A stretch of 64,000 nt of DNA. Origin: Margaritispora aquatica. Taxonomy: Eukaryota; Ascomycota; Leotiomycetes; Helotiales; Discinellaceae. Shown here piece after piece: positions 1 to 11,254 of this stretch. Position numbers and translations under genes: made by a program. The stretch's first letter is position 1. Every line of letters starts with the position of its first letter. The notes below the pieces were generated by a model, which worked only from the letters and a program-made list of their open reading frames with translations, did not search any database and was not told the origin of the DNA. The DNA is taken from NCBI GenBank assembly GCA_007644065.1, contig VJWN01000018.1, positions 1-64,000 of the forward strand, read 5' to 3'.

Positions 1-1260
1 AAACTTTAAAATAACGAATCCGAAAAGAAATAATTTAAAAAATAATTTAAAAAGATATATAGATCTAATAATAATAGTATATAAAAATTAATAGACTATA
101 TATCGAAGCCGTATTAATATCCGAAAAGAACTTTAATAGAAATAACGATTTTAAATAGTATATTACGATTATAAAAGAATTATAGAATAATTTATATTTA
201 AAAACGGAAAATATTATATTTAAAAAATATATTTCTATTAATTATTTTAAGGATTTATAAACTATAAAAAAAATTAAAAAAATAATATCTATAAAAAAAT
301 AAAAGAAATTTAAATATTAATAAACGAATAAAAAGTCTATTATTAATAAAATATAATTTAATTCTTAGAAACTCCGGTCTTAAAAAGCTTATATTAAATT
401 AAATTAAATAGATATTTTTAATAAAAAAAATAGTAACAAATTAATAATATTTTAGAATTCTATAAAATTAATATTATAAAAAGTAATAAATAGTTATTTT
501 ATATCGTTATAATTAACGATTAAAAAACTAAAGTAATAATAAACTTAAAAATTATAAAGAATTTTATATTTTTAAAAGCTATAAATAAATTAAAATTAAC
601 TATAAAGTTAAAAAAAGAACTATACTATTTTATAATTATTAATAAAATTCTAATTAATTTTAACGATAAAATAATTTATATCGAAACTAGTTTTAAAATT
701 ATAAATATATATCGAGATTATATAAAAACTATTTAATTCGATATTATATTTATTAAAAATTGTCGGATTATTTTAAAAAAAAATATTATAATAATTATTT
801 ATAATTTTATAATAATATTTGCCGTTAAATTATAAAAAATACCTTTAAACTAAAATAACTAATAATATAATAGATTAATATAATATATTAATTTTATTTA
901 AAAGTATACGATCTATTATTATTAATTACGAATTGCTATAGTAATATATTAGTATTCTATTTTTAATACTATTACACTATCTTTACTTTCAACTATCGTA
1001 TTACTATAGCTATATAACGGTCTTTAAATCTAAAGGATTCCCTTTAAAATACTTAGCCGAAATAGCTAGGTTTCTAACCAAATAAAAAGAAAACTATAAT
1101 AAGCCTATAACCTGAATAATATTTATCGGTTTAAGTATATTAACTATAGTTTAGATTTAAATATATTAAATAAAGTCTATTTCGCTTACAAAATAATTAG
1201 TACAATCGTTTTCCTTTCTATCGCCCATATCTTTATTGCCGATATACTATTGTTTTATAT
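1..1260. repeat. AT-saturated repeat relic, RIP-like
   Basis: This block is composed almost entirely of A and T, with homopolymer-like runs and stops in all six frames. The composition changes sharply near 1260, where ordinary sequence begins. In Pezizomycotina such isochores are the usual end state of transposons mutated by RIP (C to T, mainly in CpA). No terminal repeats or transposase motifs can be read, so the element type is unknown and it probably extends left of the window. The composition is seen directly; RIP as the cause is inferred. Confidence 0.75.
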
Positions 1261-2393
1261 TCCTATTACTTTTGTACGCTATTGAGATATATTTAACTGG
1301 AAACCAGATAGAGATAAAGCTTACCAATCAATAATTGGTGAGAGATGTTTTCAGGAGAGGAAAAGTAAAAGCGACGAGTAGGTATGAAAAATAGAACATA
1401 CCCCCACAGAAAAGTCCTATTTCTGATCACACTATCTATTATACACATATTGATCTCCTTATTTTTTACAAAATAACCTGAGATTCCCACACAAATTATA
1501 GGGACGAGATGCTCCACATTTACATTGCGGCCTTCTGGCCCATTGTTACAGCAATTGACATGCGACTACTATAATTTTACGGATGTGAGGACTGACGATC
1601 TGGCGGATCATAGGTTAGCCTAGCGGAAGGCTGTGGGTCAGAAATAAACTTGCAAACAGTGCGCAACTCAAGCCGATTTCGAAATCTGCTGCACATTTGG
1701 AGTAATTGAATTGAAAACTTACATTTGCGAGTATTTGGCCAACAGGCTGAGGCGGCGGCTGAGCAACTGAAAAGATTCTGCGTTATATTCTGATTGGCTT
1801 ATCAGAGTACCGGATTGGTTTATTTGCCAATGTTGGGTCTGGGTACAGATGCAGACAAACGAGGCTTGGAAACCAGAAAACTGCACCCTGACAGGGGTTT
1901 GGCCATTTATATTGAAAGAGAACTATTGCTGCGATATAAGGTGGCGTTGGCTGGCCAGTAGGGCAAGATGTGTAAGGATGCATTGAGTAACACCGCCACA
2001 CACCCACTGCATGTTACTTCTTTCGACATGCTTCAGATTTGATCGTTGAGGACGCAAAATCTGGACAAGCCATTGGTCACATTCGTTCATCTAGTGCTCT
2101 GGTGCCTAATTTTGTGACACCGCCTTCAATTATAAGTGATCATTGATTTACACCCATTGGACTTTCTACTCAAGAGTTTCAACGTAGGGATTCTTCAACT
2201 GCTCAGCGACTGATTAAATTTGTGCGTTAGCAAACAAAATGAAATTACTCATGGCTTTTGGGCAACGATTTCAGTGCGTAAATCATTGACTCGTGGTTCC
2301 TGGATAGTTACAATAGATGTAAAACGTATAAATAAGCTTTTGATAGAGTTCGCCTTGCCTCAAATATCGCTCCCAACTAACAATACAAAATGT
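1261..2393. other. Intergenic, no gene supported
   Basis: Normal base composition resumes here. The short open frames lack recognisable domains, splice structure or family resemblance. Nothing beyond spacer between the AT-rich relic and the HET relic can be supported. Confidence 0.5.
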
Positions 2394-3170
2394 TTTGTTT
2401 ATGAGCCTCTATATCCGCCTGGTCAAAGTATCAGGGTTGTTACGCTTTCTCCAGGCTTGTTTTTGGACCCAATTCGCATCTCTTTAAGCGAGATATAACT
2501 GGGAGTACGTGATTTTCCTTCCGTTCAATTCATCAATCCTCTAATTCAGTCTAGTGCAACTTTTCTGATCTGGATCCTAAATTATCCCAATATGAGGCCC
2601 CTTTCATATGTCTAGGGCTCAGCCGAAAATCCCGGAAATGTGATAATGACTGACGGAAGTTCCATTTCCATTACAAACAACCTTGCTATTGCTCTTCGGC
2701 ACCTCAGATATGCGGCAAGAGATCGAAAACTTTGGGTTGATGCTCTTTGCATGAATCAAAAGGATATTGAGGAAAAGAATTTCCAAATCCCTCTCATGGG
2801 CGACATTTACCGACTTGCAACTCGCGTTTTGGCCTGGTTGGGCCCTGAAGAGAACAATAGCCGTTATGCTCTTGAGATCATAGATCACATTGGCCGCCAA
2901 GTCAAAATCAATTGGGAAATAACAAGCATAGAGCCGGCACGTGGCACTTCGGAACCAGCATGGGCAGCCCGCACCGCGGCGGCTCCATTTAACGAGCAGG
3001 AACTGCACAGTATATGCTCCCTCTTTGAGCGGCCATGGTTTCAACGAATCTGGATACGTTAAGGAATTAGCCTCTCTACAAGGGCTCTAGTGATATGTGG
3101 GAGTACAGAGGTTGAGTGGAACTCGTTCAGAAATGGAGCATTTAGCAAGAACCATTGTTGATTACAGGAC
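2394..3170 (+). pseudogene. HET-domain (heterokaryon incompatibility) gene relic
   Basis: Pieces of a HET domain occur in order on the plus strand but in different frames. An N-terminal YEPLYPPGQSIRVVTL piece lies near 2400. A degenerate counterpart of the YEALSYVWG motif lies at 2591-2618. The frame then shifts into SAENP at 2619. The LWVDALCMNQKD motif follows, and then RPWFQRIWI just before 3060. A TAA at 3060-3062 stands where HET proteins usually have Gln (W-I/V-R-Q-E), and the same frame continues past it as GISLSTRALVICGSTEVEW. CAA to TAA is the RIP-type change. HET proteins trigger cell death after fusion of incompatible hyphae. This copy has at least one frameshift and one stop, so it is broken. 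The spacer at about 2499-2590 may include a former intron. The right edge of homology is uncertain. Confidence 0.85.
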
Positions 3171-3982
3171 AGTGACGGCCACAGACAGACTCCGAGGTAG
3201 TAATTATCGAAGTGTAGGTAGGCGCGATGCTACTGTTGTAATTGACATGTATCTTAAAGCGAAGCAAGGTGTCTCTAGAGAAAATCTGAAAAGAAGCATT
3301 ATATTAGGATACTGTCTTGCTAGTAGGCGGTGGGCTGATCTCGTTGGCTTTTCTCCTCTGTTGGTTTTCGTCCTTCCTCGAATAGCGGAAACAATCGTGT
3401 ACGTAAAACCTTTCTCTTTCCCTCATCGAGACTAATCGCCTTAAAGGTAGAATAATTCTATCACTAACTCGATAGTCAAAGATATAGCACATCGGATCCA
3501 GTCCTATTACCCGGAACGTACCAAAGCCCTGGTCAGTATTGGCCAATGTACAGGCTTGGATCCTCGCAACCTGGTGTCTGCGTCTTTAATAAAAGACATC
3601 GTGCTAAGAACTACTCAAAGTTCAATTTTAGATAGAATGTCGGAGGATACTCTAGTAGCTGATTAAGGATAGGGAGCTAAAGCTAGAGGATATAAAATAG
3701 GTGTGAGCTAGTTTTGGGTTATCTAGATTACTATGTTTTAACCGTAACATCCTAAGGAATCACATCACCCTTGTCCTGTGACTCTTTGAGGCTCTGTTAT
3801 TAGTGCCTCCGACTGTTCATTATATCTAGCTTCCCGCTGCAAAGTTAGGAGAAAAACAAAGAGCTTTTAATATTAGGTGAAGATTTGTCTACCAGACGTA
3901 CTTATATAAATAGGTACAGAAAGCTGCCTTACTTTGCCCGCCATCCATACACAGCCGTCATCAGCACATCTTGTGACTCTTT
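3171..3982. other. Degenerate sequence between HET and 2EXR relics
   Basis: A frame open at 3097-3435 overlaps the end of the HET relic and could be part of its eroded C-terminal region, but no motif is left to prove it. The rest shows no gene. Confidence 0.35.
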
Positions 3983-4621
3983 CTACCCCGCATACTCTTG
4001 GACATTAGGAAGCTCATCGATACTAATAGGCCAACCCTCTTCAGCTTGTCCTCGCTTAAGCTTAGCGTAAAACTTTATCTGTACCTTAGGTACCTGAGAT
4101 ATAGTTAGCTTATATGTCGTGATATCATAAACTACGATCATCTCCTTCAAGTTTGTCATAGCCCTTAGTGTATTCTTCAGACCTGCAATCGTTAACTGAA
4201 AACCGGCCATTCCGTACCTAAGATACCCTTCATTAATCGCGACATATTTTAGGCGAGCTAGCTTAGTCTCCTTCCAAACCCCGAAAAGCCGATATAGACC
4301 GTCCTCCTCCTGACCAATATCCAAATAAAGGATATCGAGATCGAAATTGAACCACACCCTCTTAGGCTATAGAAATGACCCGAAGTAGAGAGGATAGAGT
4401 GCCTTGACCGCCTCCCTCGATTCCCGACATACGTGTAGCGTAGCTAGGGGTGCAGCTTGCGAATAGAAGCCCGTAGTACAAAAATTAGACGTAAGGATCT
4501 CTACGATACAGGGCGTTAGACTAAGTTCCTATATAATAAAGCGAAGTTCAAGAGGGAGGCTCTTAAACAAAGTAAAGCGTTGAAGGCCATCTAGCGAGAC
4601 GACAAGAGCAGTTGATGCCAT
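3983..4621 (-). pseudogene. 2EXR-family protein pseudogene, two in-frame stops
   Basis: Read on the minus strand from ATG at 4621, one continuous frame of 213 codons ends at 3983 and is interrupted only by TAG at 4529-4531 (codon 31) and TAG at 4367-4369 (codon 85). The sequence follows the fungal 2EXR pattern: FTLFKSLPLELRFII then the stop where W is expected, ELSLTPCIVEI, then LHVCRESREAVKALYPLYFG, then RVWFNFDLDILYLDIG. The first stop looks like TGG to TAG and the second like CAG or CAA to TAG; both fit C-to-T mutation on one strand or the other. No indels are needed, so inactivation looks recent. The molecular function of 2EXR proteins is not known. Family assignment is by remembered pattern; the stops are seen directly. 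Confidence 0.75.
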
Positions 4622-6197
4622 CGGGTACTTAGTAACTAATACAGTATCACCCGGGAAGGATTCTAGATTTATCCAGGACGAAGCAGATAGTATTTATACT
4701 TATAGTCTTCCTTTTCGTATCTGGCAAAGCCTTGTCGCCCACTCACTTAAGCGCCGGTAAGTATAGTAAAGTGCCGTAGAAGTTCGCACAAGTCTGTGCA
4801 AATCTACTTACTTAGCTAATCAGAGTCTCCACTTGCCTCTTTCAACAGTTATAATTGGCTCGAGGTGTACGTACTAGTATAAACTTCTGTGGCACCTTTC
4901 TGTAATTTCTATTAATAGACGTTTCACCCTTTCCGAGGTCTTGGCGGGGCAAGGGAGGTAAGGAAGGAATAGAGGGATAAGTTGAGGAAGGCAGTATAGA
5001 AAATAATAAAAGCAGCCAATAGATACTATTTATTTGGTGTCGTTACGCACTGACCCTATGTATATACTTTTGACCCTTTACTATATTCGTACAGGTACGT
5101 ATACACCAAACCAATAATAATTATTAAACAGCTTAAAATAGAGGTAAAAGAGATAAGTTAGGTCTCATTGCCTGGTTTTGCTAGTATTAATTCCGTGGAC
5201 AGAATAAAAGCGGTGAGATATAACTTATCCCTTTTATCTCCGTAGAGACTCTGGTTAGCTGAAATAAATGGATTAAACTCAAACCTGTACGAATACGTTT
5301 GGTACTTTACTGTAGTACCGTATGTAACAATAGTAAAAAGTCCTACTTTCAACACTAGAAATCCTGTCGTAGTAGATTAATCGGGAATAGATATGACCTT
5401 TACTATTCTTTTATTAATATTAAGTATATATTTCGTCACAATACTTACGATCTGCTCCCATAATAAAGGGAAAGACTTTCGGTCAGTAGATCTATAATTA
5501 AACCAACGCCTATATTAGTAAATAAAGAATACAATATTAGCGCCGCTTAGTTTTCTATATTCATAAGCCTTTTTAAGTAAAGTGCGCTTCCGTCTTCGAG
5601 AGTTCTCTCCCTTGTAATTTTGTCTCCGAGATATAGTTGTTTAAGGAAAGCGAAGGCATTTAGAAAGAAGATGCCTTATATATATATATATATATATATA
5701 TTTTTAAAAAGCTACGGCTCGAATAAGTATGCGATAAACAGATTTGTGGCCAAAAGAGTCTCAACTCTTTACTTTGGACCTTTTCTCGAACCCTAAAGTA
5801 TTGTTCCATCGTTGAAGGTAGCTGTGAGGTGGTCACGTGTTAGTATAGTGACTATGCGAACTTGATTTTTCGCATGTCCATTATTTTAGTCTTCCGTGCT
5901 CGTATATTCTCTAGTGCTGGATATTTGGTATCAATGATTTGAATTCATCTATGATTGTGCTCCGTCGTATCCTTATAGAGGTACGCGCCCAGTAATACCG
6001 ATGTATATACGACTATACTACTCGTTAGCTATGTACGGTTATGTTCTCTAGGCGTCATGAATTCTTGAATAAGATAATAGTCCCTCTTTTATTTATTGTA
6101 CTCTACGTAATACTTGTTTATATAAAATAGAATAGCAATATGTTTATAGTGTTTTCTTGCAATATAAAAATAAATTTGCATTCATTTCTTACCAACA
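4622..6197. other. AT-leaning spacer, no gene supported
   Basis: Moderately AT-rich sequence with scattered stops. It contains the TA microsatellite at 5677-5700. A small minus-strand frame at 5158-5355 has no recognisable features. It probably belongs to the same mutated accessory region as the flanking relics. Confidence 0.4.
5677..5700. repeat. (TA)12 microsatellite
   Basis: Twelve uninterrupted TA units followed by a T run. Simple repeat in AT-leaning spacer. Confidence 0.95.
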
Positions 6198-8482
6198 CTA
6201 CTCCTCGGGCACCATCCTCGACCCCCCAACAGAGCCCCACTTCTCCGTTGGACTACCCGACCCAAAAACCGACCCTACCTTTGGCGATTTCAACTTATTT
6301 TTCTCTTCCCACTCCCTTTCCTTACTTTCCAACTCTTTTTTAGCATTCTCCAGCTCTCGTCGTGACCTTATATAAACCTCTTCTTCTTCTATCTCCTGTA
6401 GCTCTTCCTTGCCCTTTATTACCAGTGCTGAATACTCCGCTAGTCCAATTCCTGGATGGAGGATGGTATCTTCCTCTTGCTGTGGGGCTGCCGTAGAGTC
6501 GAAATTTCCAGGGATGGCGATGATACTAGATAATTTGATAGTAACGAAGCGAGGGAAGAGGGTAAAGATCCGTGAGTGTGTTGAGGATTTAATATCAACT
6601 TCTGTATCATTGACTTTGCGATCGAATACTGGAGAGCGCCACTGTTCGCGAAGGTTTGGATCGAGCTCAGAGATTATATTAATATCAAGTGATTCCTCTG
6701 ATTGGGCCGAGTCCCAGATTGAGATTGCTGAATCCGCGAGCTGGAGTAGGTCTTCCTTGAGACTCTTGTGATCAGATTCCTGTACTAGGAGTGACAAGAC
6801 TGGGATGAGCGACTCGAGGAACCTCTCGGCACGAGTGGCAAGTGGTATCTGGGGCAGTGACAGTTGGGATGTTGAAGAGATGAGGGGGAGGGAGAAAGGA
6901 GCCTGGCCTTTTAAACTACGAGTAGTAAGTGCTGACCAGATCTTTATACTTTGTTTACTCTCTAGTCCATGTTTAAGTTTCCAAAGTAAAAACACCAAGT
7001 CCTTGCGCTCGTCTTGGAACGTGTTGTCTGAAGAAAATGGTTGCCAAATGAGCTTGCAGAGATATGATGAAATAAGGCGCTGTGTATATGCGATGCGAAG
7101 CATTTTGGACTCTTGGCTGTCAGAAATTGGAATCGAGGCGAATGGACTGTTAGTTGCTTTGAGTTTCTCGCGAACAATTTCCCAGTCCTAGTAATTTGTC
7201 AGAGGGAGAAGGGAGTTTGTAACGCTGAGTATACCTTAATCTCTAGTACTTTGCAATATCGAGATGTTATTGCATTGATTGTATCCGAGATCTCATTTAA
7301 CTTCTTCTTACTGCGGAATGTTAGCCTGACATATTCTGAGCCGAGGGTCCAGAATGTACTAAAAATCTGGTGTGTTGTTATTCAACCCAAACTCGTTCTT
7401 CATATTGTCTAGCTCGTCCTTGAGCTTTTGCGCTTTATCTCTTTCAATTTTCCTCAATTCTTGCATGTCTTTGCGCTTGTCTTTTTCTTCAGCCAATGAC
7501 TTGTTTAGCCCCTTAATCGTCGTTTCCTGTACTGCAAGCTTCTCGATTAGCTTCTTTTTGTCCGACTCTAGCCCTAACAGTTTCTTCTTAGCGGCATCTC
7601 TGTCTCGTTTGAAGTCCTCTTCTAGTTTTGCCTTCTGCTCTCTAAGATCCTTGTCTTGATTTGCTTTCCGCTCTTTGAGCTCCTTCTCAAGTCGCAGTTT
7701 ATTCTCCGCGATCTTAGCCTTGGCTACCTCCCCCTCGCGCTCCATCTTTTTGTCAATTTCTCTCCGCTCCTCCTCCAATCTCTGTTTCTCCTTATCCATG
7801 GCAGCTTTCCTTTCATCTAACTGCTGCTTTTGGCGGACGCTCTGGGACTCGAAGGTATCGAAAGCATTGAAGTACTTCTCAATTTCTTTATCCTTTGTTT
7901 TACACAGCTCCTGTAGTTCAACCACCCTCTGGCTGTTACTTGTCGCGTCGTGAATCTCTTTCAAGTGCCGTCGGCATAACTCATCGACCGAGTTCAGAGC
8001 TGTCTGCGCAGCTGCAACGCTTTGCCGAGCTACATCAACGCCCTGTGTGAATTCATCGATGCTTCGAGCCGGTTGGGGAGAGATGTTTGCCGTGCCGAGA
8101 ATGTCTTCGTAATGTCCTCGAGCTGCCCCATTCCTCTTGCTTTTGCGGTGACCGGGCACGGTTATATGGTCGCTACTTGTCGCATTCTCGTCTTCGTTGC
8201 TATTGATATTGATTTGTCGCTTCTTGGGTTCTGACATCTTGTAAGACGATCTCTTCCGCGATATAATAAATTAGTATGTAAGCTCAGTAAGCATAAGATA
8301 CATTGAAAGTTATGGCTTACTTTTAATCTTCCCGAATCAATGTTCTCGCCTCGTTTCGTGCCTTTCGCCGTTAATCTTCTGGCAAGCGATCCGACGCCTG
8401 ACTCAACTCGTGCAAGTCCGGACCGTAGTATTGACTGCTCGGGAACTTTCTCTTTAGGAGCCGTGTAATTAGAGAACCCCAT
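6198..8482 (-). CDS. Coiled-coil fungal protein of unknown function, three or four exons, possible frameshift
   Basis: Three coding blocks join well: ATG at 8482 to 8321, then 8237-7235, then 7187-6198. Intron 8238-8320 (83 nt, GTAAGC...AAG) joins a 54-residue first exon in phase 0. Intron 7188-7234 (47 nt, GTATAC...CTGAC...TAG) is also in phase. The second block holds a long charged coiled coil (Lys/Glu/Arg-rich, around residues 160-360). The third has a helical globular part and a short charged coil near the end. The second block is one base out of frame. After NNNTPDF the frame meets TAG at 7359-7361, yet the +1 frame continues sensibly as STFWTLGSEYVRLTF into the last exon. Either one T was gained in the run at 7361-7365, or a 34-nt intron (GTTTGG...TTTTTAG) is removed. 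Full length would be about 705-717 residues. No enzyme motif is visible and the function is unknown. Confidence 0.65.
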
Positions 8483-9039
8483 AGAATATCAAAATCCTCA
8501 ACGAGATTGAAGACAAAGTTGTTTGGGTAATAGCCTAGCTCCTTTTCATTAAATGCAAACTATTCTCCTCCCAATGTCTTATTCAAGCCTTCTTCTCTAT
8601 TCTCGTATCTAGCACATCAATGCTTGCAACTTCCTCTGCCTTGCCACAGCACCACTTCACTATTACTACCAATCGAGCCCAGGGCATGGTCGATTGCAGC
8701 TGCCTCTCGCCTTGATAAGGCTGCTCATACCGGATTCGCTAGCTCAATAGCTCGATCATGTCACTCGATCACATCAATCCACGAATAATTGATCACTCCT
8801 CACCACCAACAAGAATGCACGCTGCATGCAATGGTTCGCTGGCTGTAGAGAAGCATGGCAGTGTGGCCGCACATTAGCTAAGATGGGTAGCGAAATAACA
8901 ATAAGGTATCCAATCTCAGTGAGGGGATTTATGCGGGAGACTGGATTGAGAATTTGGGAGGGGTGGAGATTGATCAATCCCGTTGCTTTCCTACGGTAAC
9001 CTTAGCGGACCTAGAATTGCTCCGGATTATCAGAGTATT
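8483..9039. other. Upstream region of the coiled-coil gene
   Basis: Ordinary composition, presumably the promoter and 5' leader of the minus-strand gene starting at 8482. No other gene is supported. Confidence 0.4.
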
Positions 9040-9590
9040 GGGCTGAGTAGTATAGATAATTATCATAAAGACCTTGGCTCTAACAATATCAAACTATTAA
9101 TGATAAAACTAATAAGATCTGAGACCAAATGATACAAACCCGATGCGGACCCCCTAAGTATTCTCCTAAACGTCGCGATAATATATAGAGACCACGCGAT
9201 AAAAAGAAAAGCTCTTTATATCATTTATTGTATAATCCTTGGTTCGCGAAGAGTAATTCCGTATATAGTATATATATGGTTTTTAAAATACTATAAATGT
9301 TCGAGAACAGGCCCCTAAGACTTATACATTGGATAATAATACTCGATCTTGGCCTTCAGATATTTTTCTTTAAAGTACTTCCGTTTAATACTATTCTTTT
9401 TCTAATCTTACTATATTATATATTTTATATATAAAATTAAGCGCTACAGACGTTAATCTAGGTATTTATATAAAGCTTTCTATTACTATAGAAGCTTTCT
9501 AAACTCTTTAATCCTATCTCTTTTACCTTTTACTTTTTTATATAATTCATCCTTTATTATCCCTCACTATTGCTCTTCGTAACTAATACC
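9040..9590. repeat. AT-rich patch, probably a short RIP-mutated relic
   Basis: Base composition becomes strongly AT-rich again, with TATATA runs and stops in all frames, then returns to normal near 9600. It resembles the block at 1-1260 but is milder. No element boundaries could be read. Confidence 0.5.
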
Positions 9591-10669
9591 ATCGTGACTT
9601 CAACGCTTCCAACGGGCTTTTATCATGACAGCGTAGTCGATACTCGGAGCTTCGACTCTAATGATCTATAAGTTGAAACTTTTCTATGATCAGCAAAGGG
9701 TAGGCTAAATTTGAATTTAGTACACTAGCGGGTAAATTAGAGTTCACTCGAGATCTTGCCAAAAGATTCGGTAGTTGGGGGCTACTGATACGCCCCTTAT
9801 CTCCCAATTGGAGTTTAATCTAACAGCTCGGGTGTCTGATATATTAATTTCGAGAATAGTTCATAGGCATGATAATTTGTGGTCATGGAATCCATGCAGT
9901 ATGCCTGAGGGTACCCTTTTGCCTGTCTCTACCCAATTCGATGATATGGCTTTTCGAGTTGCCTTATAAGTCGTCTCTCTTTCTATATTCATCTACCAAC
10001 AGTCCAGCTCTTTCAGTATATACGTTTAGAAATAGTGGTAAATTTGTATTTTTCTTTGACTATCTCTAACGTCAACTGTAGTGTTTGAATAAAGAAGAGC
10101 TGACAGGGCTGCACATAGTTGCCTTGAACGCGTGGCCGTACAGATACAGGTCAGAACTTATGGGGGTTTAGACTATTACGAAAAGTTTGGAGATACCTTT
10201 CCTTCGGATGACTTTATACACAGACCATTAGATTTCTTTTGGTGGAAAGCGGACACAGAAAACTGAGGCTGGGTTGTTACCATTGCTCAGAACCAATAGT
10301 GGGAGTTGCGCTTCATGATTTTACACAGATCGCATCATCCTCATCTTTTTTATTTTGGTGGACCAGATTTAAGGTGCCATTTTAAATATTGAATGCCTTA
10401 TGATTGTGCTTCGATCCTGTCTTTTTGTTGGCTGAACCTCTCTCTGTCTCAGAAATTTCGGAAATCACAAAGTATTGGAAATATGAACCCTAGAATCCTA
10501 AAACTCCGCTCTCAACTTATAAGCTTCATAAACAGAGCCCATTAGCTTATTTCTTCGAAGGAGCTCAAAAGATAATTCAGTTCATTGATTCATTCATGAG
10601 CTGTACGTATCCACAATGGTCTGCTAAGCGAACCAGAGAGAAATCACGCAAAAGGAACAAAAAGGCAAA
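9591..10669. other. Intergenic, no gene supported
   Basis: Two short overlapping plus-strand frames (9775-10069) show no family features. Nothing else is supported before the 5S gene. Confidence 0.4.
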
Positions 10670-10788
10670 ACATACAACAGTAGGTATTCGCTGGTGGTCA
10701 CCCACCCAACTACTAATCTACCGATCTGAGGCTTGTGTATGGCAGAGCGGACGGGATGCCCAATTCTCCTCAGTCTATGGTCGTATGT
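10670..10788 (-). rRNA. 5S ribosomal RNA
   Basis: The minus strand starts ACATACGACCATAGACTG at 10788. It continues through GGGCATCCCGTCCGCTCTGC and ends with AGTAGTTGGGTGGGTGACC, ACCAGCGAATACC and TGTTGTATGT at 10670. These are the hallmark segments of ascomycete 5S rRNA, and the 5' and 3' ends pair to form helix I. The length of about 119 nt is right. A T4 run follows immediately on the transcribed strand and could end RNA polymerase III transcription. It is a single gene, not an array, as is usual for dispersed 5S genes in filamentous ascomycetes. Whether it is active cannot be told from sequence alone. Confidence 0.92.
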
Positions 10789-11254
10789 GACGGAAACAGC
10801 GGTATTTTATCCTATAGATTAACGGGCGAAACTGAAGTTTTAGAACGCAGATCACAAGAGCGTAATCTGTTCTTCAGGACTCAGAACCGGATTCTCTCGT
10901 TGCCTCTTTTTAGTATGCAGTGACTCGCTAATCGAGAACAAGAACGAGAACGTAAGCCTACCAAAGCTACAACTCTATTCCTCCCTCCCTCTCTTACCAA
11001 ATTTTTAGAGGAAAGAGGAGAGAAGAAAGGATAGAAAGGGAAAAACCTAGACGCGTAAGAGAGAGAAGGGTAAGAGGAAAAGAAATGATGAGAGATTGAC
11101 TCGTAAGGGCGAGGTACAGGTAGGAGTAATAGATGTATAGGAAAATGAGGAAGAGAGAAATAAAAGTCAAATCTTATATAGTAAAATTCCTTGTTCTTTA
11201 ACCCTTCCCCGACCAAATGCACTTAAGTGATTATGCCCTGCCGCCGTAGACCAT
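10789..11254. other. Purine-rich spacer downstream of the monooxygenase gene
   Basis: From about 10985 to 11165 the plus strand is dominated by A and G (GAGAGGAG-like), giving a pyrimidine-rich minus strand. A minus-strand open frame here is a by-product of that composition. It lies just 3' of the monooxygenase stop and may include its 3' UTR. Confidence 0.5.

Noticed and set aside
10881..11222. 113-codon minus-strand frame next to the monooxygenase
   Set aside because: Produced by a purine-rich tract; Ser/Pro/Phe-rich without structure.
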